64,000 bases of DNA from Lineus longissimus (Eukaryota > Nemertea > Pilidiophora > Heteronemertea > Lineidae), in assembly GCF_910592395.1 (NCBI RefSeq), contig NC_088321.1:1924001-1988000 (forward strand). The letters are read 5' to 3'. Position numbers and translations under genes: made by a program. The notes under the pieces are model-generated. The model ran no database searches. It was not told the DNA's origin and worked only from the letters and a program-made list of their open reading frames with translations. Each line of letters opens with the position of its first letter. The stretch's first letter is position 1. Positions 53,311-63,797 of this stretch are shown one piece after another.

Positions 53311-53912
53311 CTGTGGAACTTCCCTTATCGGACACCTCTCTATAATAAGGACAACCTCAACTAGCTGTAATCCTGGGTCCGGTTGTTAGAAAGCATGTTG
53401 GCTCCTAACATCATGCTGACATGTTGTGACATGTGCATTGATGTACATGAAACAACCTGTCAACATGATGTTACACGTGCATTGATGTACATGAAACAAA
53501 ATGTCAGCATGATGTTACATGTGCATTGATGTACATGAAACAACATGTCAACATGATGTTACACGTGCATTGATGTACATGAAACAACATGTCAACATGA
53601 TGTTACATGTGCATTGATGTACATGAAACAACCTGTAAACATGATGTTACATGTGCATTGATGTACATGAAACAACATGTCAACATGATGTTACATGTGC
53701 ATTGATGTACATGAAACAACATGTCGACATGATGTGCATTGATGTACATGAAACAACATGTCAACATGATGTTATAACCTAACATGCTTTCTAACAACCG
53801 GGCCCTGAAGTGGTGGTTTCCGTTCAATTTGACCTCTTTAATCAGGACACCTCTCTATAAAGGACAGCACTTGTCAGTCCGGAGGGCGTCCCTAGAGAAG
53901 TTCTACTGTATA
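53311..53912 (+). mobile_element. Tigger/pogo-like MITE split by another element
   Basis: Left part TACTGTGGAACTTCCCTTAT ... 'aaggacaacctc' (53309-53355), right part 'gtttccgttcaatttgacct ... gaagttctactgta' (53817-53911). They are separated by the TIR insertion at 53375-53805. Confidence 0.85.
53375..53805. mobile_element. nested TIR element carrying a 44-bp tandem array
   Basis: 27-bp ends (GGGTCCGGTTGTTAGAAAGC then ATGTTGG) are inverted at 53779-53805. The interior is about eight units of 44 bp ('gcattgatgtacatgaaaca', then 'acatgtcaacatgatgttac', at 53435, 53479, 53523...). No other content. Confidence 0.85.
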
Positions 53913-54405
53913 GAGAGGTTAAATATTGAAGCGGTAAGTAGGCTTTTCGCGCTCAATCACAAGGCCTTGTCAGCAGGTTGGTACATTCCTCATGCAGCAA
54001 CAAACCCCAGAATCAGTTACTCCATCGCCAATTTTTGATACGATACCGCGGTGCACTTATAAACTCATCAAATTAAAATGTTGACTTGTTATGAAGTAAT
54101 CGGCACGAGAGGAGTTGCGGTGTCTGATTAAATAGACTAAGTGATTAAACTCACTCCATATCACGAGTACACTCGACTCGGCTATTTTGATATTAAAGGC
54201 ATATACGCCGTTTGCTAAAAATCTCAAATTTGTAATTGAATCTGAAACTTTCAAATTTGTGAAAGAAGGTACTGAATATTCATGGTATTTGAATATCTGC
54301 CGACACAACTGCAGAGCTGAAATTTATATCAAGTGCGTGTTTTCGCAATTGGAAATTTTCAAATTCAATGACAAATTTCATTTTTTTAACGAACGGCGTT
54401 GGCCT

Positions 54406-54705
54406 TTAAAGAAACAGGTAGGGTATGTTGGTTTTTCATGCAAAATTGCTTCCAGCAGAACCGCGACTTCTCCAAAAAGGATAGTTAAAAAAACATTAAA
54501 CTGAGAGGGAAAACCACAACAACGGAATATAATCGTCGACCCACCGTGCCATGCCCAAAACCGCCTCACAACTCGAACGGAAATCATTATCCAGGTCGAG
54601 ATCAGCATAAGTGTGATGCTAATGTACATGTGGCGGTGCATGTCGGCAAGTAGGTACATTATCCAACTTCGCACTTAAATCACACGCACAAATTGTCCCT
54701 TTCAA
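54406..54705 (-). mobile_element. TTAA-family element, inverted near-complete copy
   Basis: TTAAAGAAACAGGTAGGGTA then 'tgttggtttttcatg' at the left; AATTGTCCCTTTCAA at the right. Both termini are present, with one TTAA decayed. Confidence 0.7.
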
Positions 54706-55135
54706 TATTATGGCCTATTCCTCATCTGCCGTTATTTGCTGCAATACTACTTTTCAGTGATGGGATTTTCAGGTTTTGCCTTTTTCAGCGTAAATTCAAT
54801 GAAATCGACAACTCACGTTCATGACGCGAATTGCGAAGTGTTGTAATGCTACTAAGCGCATTAGGAGAATAACGCCTTAATCTTGTTACATTTATAACGC
54901 AGCAGATAATCCCTCTGTCAGGAATTAACACTTTGACAGCAGGCGCTGATGGTGACATCTTCTTATCTCCTGCCAAGTGTTGGGTAAAAACAACACCCCA
55001 AAATTTACTAAATGTTAACAATACCATTGTTTGGAAAGCCCTCCATCAGCCCATCTTGATGGTACCATTAGCAAACTACTGTTGGTACCATTACAAGCTT
55101 ATAGACGTGACCATGAGTTGGAAAGCTCTCGATCA

Positions 55136-55760
55136 GAGCATTCTGATGATACCATTAGTAAACCTATTGACGCGACGATTCATTTGAACACTCATGTCAG
55201 CACTGCGCATTCTGATGGTACCATTAGTAAACCTATTGACGCGACGATTCATTTGAACACTCATGTCAGCACTGCGCATTCTGATGGTACCATTAGTAAA
55301 TCTATTGACGTGACGATTCATTTGAACACTCATGTCAGCACTGCGCATTTGATGGTACCATTAGTAAACCTATTGACGCGACGATTCATTTGAACACTCA
55401 TGTCAGCACTGCGCATTCTGATGGTAACATTAGTTAACCTATTGACGCGACGATTCATTTGAACACTTATGTCAGCACTGCGCATTCTGATGGTACCATT
55501 GGTAAACCTATTGACGCGACGATTCATTTGAACACTCGTGTCAGCACTGCGCATTCTGATGGTACCATTGGTAAACCTATTGACGCGACGACTCATTTGA
55601 ACACTCATGGCAGCACTGCGCATTCTGATGGTACCATTAGTAAACCTATTGACGCGACGATTCATTTGAACACTCATGTCAGCACTGCGCATTCTGATGG
55701 TACCATTAGTAAACCTATTGACGCGACGACTCATTTGAACACTCATGTCAGCACTGCCTA
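55136..55760 (+). repeat. 69-bp tandem array (about 9 copies) with degenerate flanks
   Basis: Unit 'attctgatggtaccattagt', 'aaacctattgacgcgacgat', 'tcatttgaacactcatgtca' and 'gcactgcgc'. Since 69 = 23 codons, long frames repeat HSDGTISKPIDATIHLNTHV on one strand and a MRSADMSVQMNRR type on the other. Degenerate units extend to about 55030 and 55830, and resume at 56283-56450 after an insertion. Confidence 0.95.
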
Positions 55761-55830
55761 ATTGTACCATCATCAACCTACTGACGTGGCCATTCATTCG
55801 AAAGTGCTTCGTCAGCACTTTCTTATGGTG

Positions 55831-56295
55831 TTATCAGTTAAATTCTTCCGCCGGGTACTGAACATTTGCTCCCCAAAATACCTCCAATTGATCACATCAA
55901 ACACGTGTTTATAACATACAGCGGATACCCCAAGGATCTCTTGTTGACAGGACTATCCGAAGGATTATCGCTAAACACCAGAACACTGAGAACTGAGAAC
56001 ACTGTGCCCCCTGAGCTTGAGCCCCGCTCATGGTCTGCATCCCATACATTGGAAGCACATCGCATAAAGATAAGCGCCTTATCTCAAATATAGCGAACAT
56101 TGATGTTGCAATCTCAAGACAAGTGGAAAACTGGACTTATTGCCAGATCAACAATCAAAGGATGTTGTTTACAAAGTGAACTGCTCATGCGGGTCATCCT
56201 ACATAGGAGGAACGTGCAGGCCCCTCCCCATCAGGTTAGCCGAACATCAGAAAGACAACGAGTCAGGTGTATTTGAACATTATACCATTCGTTAG
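55831..56295 (+). mobile_element. Penelope-like element fragment with GIY-YIG endonuclease start
   Basis: 56104-56292 is open and reads KTSGKLDLLPDQQSKDVVYK, VNCSCGSSYIGGTCRPLPIR and LAEHQKDNESGVFEHY before TAG at 56293. VVYK(I/V)xCxCGxxYIGxTxRPLxxRLxEHxK is the signature of the GIY-YIG endonuclease C-terminal to the RT of Penelope-like retroelements. Only the endonuclease start is present; the reverse transcriptase is absent. It sits inside the degenerate end of the 69-bp repeat, which resumes with 'taccattcgttagaaagc'. Confidence 0.75.
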
Positions 56296-56459
56296 AAAGC
56301 TTTCCATCAACATTTTCTGGTGGCACCATTTTTAAACCTATCGACGTTACGTTTCGTTTGAAAGATCTCTATTGATGGTAGGCCTACTACCAGTAAACCT
56401 ATTGACGTGACCATTTGCTAGAAAGCTCTCCATCATAACTTTCTGTTGGATGGGGGTAG

Positions 56460-57760
56460 AACGTTCATTTAATGATTGATTTTCTGTTAATGTTAATGTT
56501 TACCACGGGCTTACCTTATAATGAATTTCAAGACATCAAGTTCAATTATACTGCAACGACAGCGCTCGTCTAACGAATCCGACTGATTTTGACATTACAG
56601 AATTTATCAACGCATATTCATATCAAGTATGTTCAGGCGCTTTTTTACCATTAATTTGCCACCTTGTTTTGATTTCTTGGCGCAGACCAATCATTTCATG
56701 ACATTTTCTGAAACGCCAGTCTGAAGGGTTAATAACGCTATCCGTTCTTTAAAACAACAAAATAGATTTTCACATTTGATAAACGCATAAGCATAACAAC
56801 AAAAAATGCGCAAAATAAACAGTTGTGATAAACCAATGTTTACATGTGAAAATCACAAAAAAACAAACGATAAACCTACCTTTTTCTATATCATAATCCA
56901 GAGAATATCAGCTTATTCCAAAATGTTAAATCCAATTTAAAGATTTTGATTCAAATCCCGAGTAAATCCTGTCGAAATCCGTGCGATGTTCCTGAATTTC
57001 TCCAACAGCTTTCCAGCATAGGCTGCTGACCTTGAACCGATGTGATCTCGGTAAACCCACCAAGCTCCAAGCGTGCGGATCTAGATCATTCCGCGCGAGG
57101 TTAACAACGCTGCGTCTCATCTGCAATCAAGAGAGAAAATCGTGCACAGCTTCTTCGCGTCTGCGTGGAGTTCGGCCAGCAATGTATCATATCTACGCAT
57201 GCTCCAGACATGGGTTTATATCGAACTCAAACTGCGAAACTTACATATACACGGTACTCTGTTCTTAGTAAATGCGACACGACACTGCCTGGAGTTTGTA
57301 CACGCAGCATCTTCTTCGCTGTAACAATAATAAATATAGATTTTCTTCCAGGCAGCGATGCAAATGTATCTAATCAATAATACTCTCTGCGTGGAGACCG
57401 AGTACGCGCGACATGCGAGCGAACTAATGAGGAATTTTGAATATCCATAATTTTCCCGAGAGGCTCGACTATAATAGTCTGTTTTTAAATGCGGAACATG
57501 TTGGGAAAAAATCTGTAATCTTCAGAACATTGGTATGAAACATTGCGTACAGTCGAAGAAACATATCTTTTTTAGCTTTGATAATTATCAGGGAAACGCG
57601 TGATTCGTATTCACGTGGCACAAGGTTACAATTATTTTCATATCCCTACGGTAGCTTTCAGCGATATTATCATAGGATTGGGAGAGGCCGCGGATCATGA
57701 TGCCGATTGAAAAAACTACTGACAAATTTGTTGTGTAGTATATACAACCAGATTTGATCA
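56460..57760. other. intergenic, no gene resolved
   Basis: A+T-rich apart from 57000-57420, which is CpG-richer and has short frames on both strands, but without a coherent splice structure. Confidence 0.3.
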
Positions 57761-57796
57761 TGACATCCCAGCGAAATGTTTTTTCCACAGACTCGC

Positions 57797-57967
57797 TTCA
57801 GGGCCATGTTCAACTTTTTGTTCGGGTGGGGGCGGGAGAGCTCTCAAGAAGAGGGGCAGGACACCACTTTATGTTCCAAAGGGATCCTACCCGCACCCCC
57901 GCTAAATGCGGCCCATCGCTTCATCCGTAGCCGCCACACATGCGCGTGTTCAAGAGGGTTCGCCAAA
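57797..57967 (+). CDS. candidate 5' coding exon, unknown protein
   Basis: ATG at 57797 opens MFNFLFGWGRESSQEEGQD and runs about 57 codons to GCCAAAG|GTACGT, a good donor at 57968. G+C is locally raised. A perfect X-box lies 200 bases downstream, in what would be the first intron. No second exon is identified, and an alternative frame is also open. Family unknown. Confidence 0.3.
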
Positions 57968-58167
57968 GGTACGTAAAAACTTCTTAGTGGACGTCAAACG
58001 CGCTCTAAATCGAGCAAGTTAGAATAGGCCAGATGCTCTCGACAAGGCCGTTTGTCAAACACTGAATCCTGTCGCAATCTTTTTGGTCACCCTCAACATA
58101 AAACCAAGTGTTTCTTAGAATCCTCCTCGGAAATTTCCCCATAATTAAACTGAGCATCTCTCGATGC

Positions 58168-58181
58168 GTTTCCATGGCAAC
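58168..58181. promoter_or_regulatory. X-box (RFX site)
   Basis: GTTTCCATGGCAAC matches the RFX half-site pair RYYNYY-NN-RRNRRAC. Spacing and symmetry are ideal. Confidence 0.5.
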
Positions 58182-58335
58182 TGGGTGACTCCAGATAAGT
58201 CACTGTGGCCATTAATATTTGATAACGAAACTATAAAATGGGATGCGACACCAGACGAATATGGAGGCCGAGAAGGCGTAATGAATATTTAGAACATGAA
58301 CAAGTCACATCCCGGGCCATAGGAGCAGAAAATTT

Positions 58336-58415
58336 TCCCCCTGGAAAAAGTGTCCGACCCTTTTGTGTTCATATGGTTCTGAAGAGGCCACGATTTTTAA
58401 TACCTCAGCGATATA
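58336..58415 (+). repeat. 80-bp repeat shared with 44213-44300
   Basis: See 44213-44300; same orientation. Confidence 0.5.
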
Positions 58416-58509
58416 GAATCATTTCAACTTTTCCACCTGGTTTCACTAACTGCATCATGACCTCCCGGCTTAGACCAGCGGACACAGTTTGGAAGATGTC
58501 AGTCCTGAG

Positions 58510-58617
58510 TACAGTGGAACCACTCTTAGCAGACACCTCTCTATTAAGGACAACCTCTCTATTAAGGACAGCACTTGTCAGTCCCGAGGTTGTCCTTGAT
58601 AGAGAGGTTCGGCTGTA
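58510..58617 (+). mobile_element. internally deleted Tigger/pogo-like MITE
   Basis: TACAGTGGAACCACTCTTAG at the left, 'gagaggttcggctgta' at the right, only 108 bp; the central 'ggtcccaaat ... caatttgacc' block is missing. Confidence 0.85.
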
Positions 58618-58779
58618 ATTCTCTACACATGTACATGTATTATACAATGTAAACCACTATCAGTGGTTGGTCCGCCTCATCACCGCCCGAAGAATCGTCT
58701 TCGTGGTCGCATGAAGCATGAAATCTTATTTCGGCGAGCAATCCCTAATGTTGATGGAACTATTCTGTTGGGGCAAGTA

Positions 58780-59165
58780 CCTCATCATATGCGTCGCGAG
58801 AGCTCAGGATATATCAGTTAGGACACGTATCACCAAACTTTTTTTGGCCATGATGTGCCTAGATCTCTTCCCATTCCAGGTTCGTACTGAGGCGAAAATG
58901 TCGAGCACTCTTGGCTGGGTGTCAGACACCACGGAGGTCGAACATACATGTAATCGCGGATGGAACCACTGGGTTGGGGCATACAGGTACATTGTCCATT
59001 ATCATAGGCATCGTGAGAGCTCGGGACACCTAGATGGGACGCTGCAACCGAACGCTTTTGTTGCTCATGTTGTGCCCAGATTTCGTGGCCTTCCTCCATA
59101 TTAGCTCAGTGGCGGGGAATTCTTGCACTCTGGGCTAGGTGGTACCATGGAGGTCAAATATAATC
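58780..59165 (+). repeat. two diverged tandem units, about 215 bp
   Basis: 'gcgtcgcgagagctcaggat', 'tgtgcctagatct', 'ggctgggtgtcagacaccac' and 'ggaggtcgaacatacatgta' recur as 'catcgtgagagctcgggaca', 'tgtgcccagatttcg' and 'ggctaggtggtaccatggag'. Confidence 0.55.
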
Positions 59166-59253
59166 GCAAGGTATTTAGAACACCAGTGATTTGTAATTAA
59201 TACGGGAAAGTGATTGACCAATTAATGATTAGGCATGTTTTATTGGCTCTTTA

Positions 59254-59440
59254 CTAATTTTCAGCAGCCTCAAAGTGAACATTATCGTTCGGAATATCTT
59301 TCTCTACACTCCGGATGAAGTGGTATCCGCCTTGTCCTGAAGTAAAATGGAACGAAGACGAGAAGATTTCGGCTGCCTCGCGAGTCCACTTTCCTCCAAT
59401 CAGGATTCCGGAATTTGGAACATAGATCAGCCTTCTCCCC
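59254..59440 (-). CDS. candidate terminal exon, unknown protein
   Basis: The minus-strand frame ends at the stop at 59254-59256. It reads LIYVPNSGILIGGKWTREAA, EIFSSSFHFTSGQGGYHFIR and SVEKDIPNDNVHFEAAEN. The opposite strand is also open (77 codons). The 5' boundary is unclear because a GC-rich proline/arginine patch precedes it. No family recognised. Confidence 0.3.
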
Positions 59441-60049
59441 CAGTGTGTCCGACTGGGTCCCCGAGGGAGCGCGGCCTTCCCCCAGCCTGCCCGACTGGGT
59501 GCCCGTGGCGAGCGCCGCCTCCCCACCCCAGCACGACTGTCACCTTCAGCGCTGAAACCACTCCCGCCATTTCAACATAGTCCGAATCTCAATCCATCAT
59601 CCCCGTCCGTATCTAACCAAATCTTAGGCCGTATCCATGGTAACTCGTTGTCACAATAATGAAGCTGAATCGCTTGGGTGGTGAACATATCCCCTGCGGT
59701 TAGAGGAGGTGGGTATTTATGGTCATTGCGCTGCCCTTTGAGGTGAAGAACCTGGACAACTTCTCATATCAGTAACGGCGTCCGGGAAAATTGACACAGG
59801 ACACCGAAGTGGCCGTAAACACAGTATTTTTTAAATGGTACGCTTTTCGTACCTCTGGTCAAGAAAATTATTCATGCCGTTTTGTGTACACAATGCCACA
59901 GACCAACCAGTTACATGAAATATAAATACGAATTTGCTGAAATTTTGTGTTATAGTATTTGTATACATGTAATTTCTACACAACGGCGATAGTACATGTA
60001 CGTATTTACGAAATTGACAATTTTCAACCTGATTAACAATTTTTTAAAT

Positions 60050-60231
60050 TACAGTAGAACCAGTCTATTAAGGACACCCACGGGACTGACAAGTGCTGTC
60101 CTTAATAGAGAGGTGTCCTGATTAGAGAGGTCAAATTGAAAGGAAACAACCAATTTGGGACCAAAACTAGTGTCCTTAATTGAGAGGTTGTCCTTAATAG
60201 AGAGGTGTCCGCTAACAGAGGTTCCAATGTA
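60050..60231. mobile_element. Tigger/pogo-like MITE, copy
   Basis: TACAGTAGAACCAGTCTATT at the left and 'aacagaggttccaatgta' at the right; complete. Confidence 0.9.
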
Positions 60232-60265
60232 CTACGTTGGCCACTATTAAGGTAAAGTGATACAG

Positions 60266-60475
60266 TTATAGCATTGGTACAATAACATAGCCCAACAATG
60301 TAGACAGCAGCTGGTAGTACACAATAGCTGGCAGTTCCAATGGATGTCCAATGATGATGTACATACTTATGTGAAATAATAGATGAAGGAACGCATACGA
60401 GGGATGTTCCGCACAATCTCCTTGACCTTTCCTTAGCCAGCTGGTTAACAAATCTCCAGAGTAGAAAAATTCCTG
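60266..60475 (-). CDS. candidate hydrophobic terminal exon
   Basis: The minus frame reads EFFYSGDLLTSWLRKGQGDC, then AEHPSYAFLHLLFHISMYII, IGHPLELPAIVYYQLLSTLL and GYVIVPML, then stop: two probable membrane spans. An alternative frame over the same bases is also open and hydrophobic, so coding is not secure. A possible acceptor is GGTGTGGCAG. It lies 70 bases past a perfect X-box on this strand. Confidence 0.25.
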   Translation of the reverse strand, partial: QEFFYSGDLLTSWLRKGQGDCAEHPSYAFLHLLFHISMYIIIGHPLELPAIVYYQLLSTLLGYVIVPML

Positions 60476-60542
60476 CCACACCTCCCTTCAAACTCACCGT
60501 GCTTTACCTGCAACCAGTACTTAATGAGCAGCGCGGGAAACA

Positions 60543-60556
60543 GTTGCCATGGCAAC
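60543..60556. promoter_or_regulatory. perfect palindromic X-box (RFX site)
   Basis: GTTGCCATGGCAAC is the ideal symmetrical RFX binding site. On the minus strand GTGAGT at about 60500 could be a first donor nearby. Confidence 0.6.
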
Positions 60557-62082
60557 GCCTCGTGCAATATGTTGACTGGGAGCGGCAGCTGCCATTGATG
60601 ATTTAGTGAATACGATGCAGTCTGGGTAAAACCATGTAAACAACACGACAAGAATGGAGAGTGGGTAATCTATTGGCCTATTTCATATGGGTGTCTCTCT
60701 CCGAGACGAGTTCGAGACCTTTTCAGCTCCATTTAGAAAACACCGTCAATATTGGTGACTGACGTAATGAAATACCTCTCCTCCTGGAATGCTAGTAATT
60801 ATACACTTAAAGGCAAAGTCAGTCGGTGGAGCCGTTGACCTTGGCACGCAAATTGACCAAATATGCACCACAAATTAAAAGCACACAACGTTTTGTCATT
60901 CGCTGGGAACTCTAAGTGGGGACAGTCAATGCTTCCAATAGGACAACATGGTCGCCAGGCCGAAAATTGCAAAGTCCTTATCCGCGGTCCTTGATCTCGG
61001 CAGTCATGTATCCGACATGTCAACAAGCAATGCATCAAGGCCCTCGATCAATGTACATGTATTGTCATTACCCATCAGCTTTCAGACAACACGCGTCAAG
61101 ATGGGCGGATGCTACGAAGGCAATACACTTGAAGTTCAGTATGGAGCTGATAGGGTAGGACACCTTTTCCAATGGACCACTCAGTTGGGATCCAGAAATT
61201 TAGGAGGGGAGGGAACCGCGTCATGAGCACTGGAGACGCGATCTTAGGGGGGGTTTGAGGTCCTCCTTCCGAAAATAGAAATTATGTGTCTTCTGGGTAC
61301 CTAAGCCATTAGATGTCCTTGGGGAAAACCGTTGCTCTCCGACTAGTCTGAGCTGAGGGGGGGGGGGGGCGACCACAAGGCGCCAAATAGGCCTACCCAC
61401 TGACATTTTACTCAATACTGAAAGCGTGTACTTGAAATTCGTAAACTCTGTTTAAATAGACCCCTTGTAGTTAGTAGGTTCTGCGGGCATCTTTGGGACG
61501 AAAAGTGGTAGTCTGCTAAAATTACCGTTGTTTAATCCCCGTCGACTTGGTGCTTTTCTTATTCGCTAATATAGAGACTGGGTCCATCTATTCCGGCCGA
61601 CACGAACTACAAGATGAACTAAACTCGCTCCACGTGCAGCAGAGAGCTCAGACTGTCCTTGTTATTGTCCTTGTTATTGAGAAATCACTTGAATTGACTT
61701 CCAACATGGCCACTCCCTCTCAGTCCCTCTCTTCAAACAGTGGTTTTTCACATCGGCACATCGATGCCAGTAGAGACAACCGAGTGTCGGCGGCCGGTAC
61801 GGACCCATAAACAGCGACACAAACAACGGTTTAAAAGCGTGTTGTTTTTCCAAATCTCGCTGGAAATCAAGCTTCAATTTCTGCCAATTTTCGCAGCTTG
61901 ATTTCGTTATTTCATAAATACAGGTATTTACTCACTTCCCTATTGTTATACCCTACAAATTAAGACCAATGACATAGTTGGGATCTTTATATTCAATGCA
62001 CAAATCTGCGATGAACGGGGTGGTATCTGACCTAATTCTAGATCGACTGGATTGGATCACCGATGGCGATGCGATGGTCCGA

Positions 62083-62322
62083 TGCACTTGAAACACTGGT
62101 GCCTGTAGGATTAGGGTCGGGTTAAGGGAATGGCCTAGGTTGAGGGTAAACGAAGGCCAAAGTAGGCCTAGGTTAAGGGTAAACTAAGGCCAAAGCCTCC
62201 ATATCATGGTAACGAAGCCCAAACCCTCCATATCATAGAATAGGCTTTGGCCTTTGTTAACCCTTAACCTAAACCTAACCCTAGCCCGACACTATACAGG
62301 CACCTGTGCTTGAAATGTCACA
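62083..62322. mobile_element. inverted-repeat element with telomere-like words
   Basis: 'cacttgaaacactggtgcct' followed by 'gtaggattagggtcgggtt' at the left is inverted as 'aacctaaccctagcccgaca' followed by 'caggcacctgtgcttgaaat' at the right. The interior carries 'gttaagggtaaac' and 'aaggccaaag' in both orientations. Confidence 0.6.
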
Positions 62323-62426
62323 TGAGTGATTGATGGGTAGAGTCTGCAGGCGGTGGCCAGCAGAAGATGGTATGCTGCTTCATCACTGGACCGTGGGTGT
62401 CATCCCTATGTTTGATTGTTCCCCGG

Positions 62427-63486
62427 TACCTATGTGCCCCGGTACCTATGTTCCCCCAAGAGGTACCTATCTTCCCCCCAAGAGGTACCTATCTTCCCCC
62501 AAGAGGTACCTATCTTCCCCCAAGAGGTACCTATCTTCCCCCAAGAGGTACCTATCTTCCCCGGTACCTATATTCCACCAAGAGGTACCTATGTTCCCCC
62601 AAGAGGTACCTATCTTCCCCAAAAGGTACCTATGTTCCCCGGTACCTATGTTCCCCGGTACCTATCTTCCCCCAAGAGGTACCTATGTTCCTCCAAGAGG
62701 TACCTATCTTCCCCGGTACCTATGTTCCCCCAAGAGGTAACTATGTTCCCCCAAGAGGTACCTATCTTCCCCCAAGAGGTACCTATCTTCCCCCAAGAGG
62801 TACCTATCTTCCCCAAGAGGTACCTATGTTCCCCGGTACCTATCTTCCCCCAAGAAGTACCTATGTTCCTCCAAGAGGTACCTATCTTCCCCGGTACCTA
62901 TGTTCCCCCAAGAGGTACCTATGTTCCCCGGTACCTATGTTCCCCCAAGAGGTACCTATGTTCCCCGGTACCTATGTTCCCCCAAGAGGTACCTATGTTC
63001 CCCCAAGAGGTACCTATGTTCCCCCAAGAGGTACCTATCTTCCCCCAAGAGGTACCTATCTTCCCCCAAGAGGTACCTATCTTCCCCGGTACCTATATTC
63101 CCCCAAGAGGTACCTATGTTCCCCCAAGAGGTACCTATCTTCCCCAAGAGGTACCTATGTTCCCCGGTACCTATCTTCCCCGGTACCTATCTTCCCCCAA
63201 GTGGTACCTATGTTCCTCCAAGAGGTACCTATGTTCCCCCAAGAGGTACCTATGTTCCCCCAAGAGGTACCTATGTTCCCCGGTACCTATGTTCCCCCAA
63301 GAGGTACCTATGTTCCCCCAAGAGGTACCTATGTTCCCCCAAGAGGTACCTATGTTCCCCCAAGAGGTACCTATGTTCCCCCAAGAGGTACCTATGTTCC
63401 CCCAAGAGGTACCTATGTTCCCCCAAGAGGTACCTATGTTCCCCCAAGAGGTACCTATGTTCCCCCAAGAGGTACCTATGTCCCCA
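62427..63486 (+). repeat. 21-bp/16-bp minisatellite with KpnI-like GGTACC
   Basis: Unit 'aggtacctatgttcccccaa' plus g (21 bp), with shorter 'ggtacctatgttcccc' (16 bp) and a t/c variant ('atc' for 'atg'). About 50 units. As 21 is a multiple of three, all three forward frames stay open for over 200 codons (GTYVPPR, RYLCSPK and EVPMFPQ heptads), with frame switches at the 16-bp units. Treated as satellite, not a proline-rich gene. Confidence 0.95.
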
Positions 63487-63679
63487 TGTAGTTTTTATGA
63501 TACAGTGTATGTACCAATTTAAAGCAAAGGCGCGTGCACCTTGGTCTTTAAGTCACGAAAAAAAATACTGAAACTCGGCTTTTTGGGGGATTTTTGGGAA
63601 TTGCAATTTCCTGGAATTCAGTGACTTCATTCTGTGAGGTCTTTCCAGGAATTTGTGGACACACTTTTCTTTGCTGACA

Positions 63680-63797
63680 TAGGTACTGAGAACATAGGTA
63701 CCTGGGGAACATAGGTACCTCTTGGGGGAAGATAGGTACCTCTTGGGGGAAGATAGGTACCTCTTGGGGGAACATAGGTACCGGGGGACATAGGTAT
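63680..63797 (-). repeat. inverted satellite outpost of the 21-bp array
   Basis: 'aacataggtacctcttgggg' type units (about 5) in reverse orientation, 190 bp beyond the end of the main array. Confidence 0.9.

Noticed and set aside
55031-55818. Periodic 23-residue repeat proteins on both strands
   Set aside because: 69-bp satellite; both strands are equally open and the flanking units are degenerate.
58718-59104. 128-codon plus frame as a gene
   Set aside because: It spans two diverged tandem units of about 215 bp and shows no domain.
62083-62322. Interstitial telomere tract ('ttagggt', 'cctaaccct')
   Set aside because: Only a few imperfect words, arranged as the arms of an inverted-repeat element rather than a (TTAGGG)n run.
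62367-63571. Three overlapping open frames of 223-374 codons, apparently proline-rich proteins
   Set aside because: They are the three forward readings of a 21-bp minisatellite; unit-length changes switch the frames, and there is no conserved start, splice site or codon bias.
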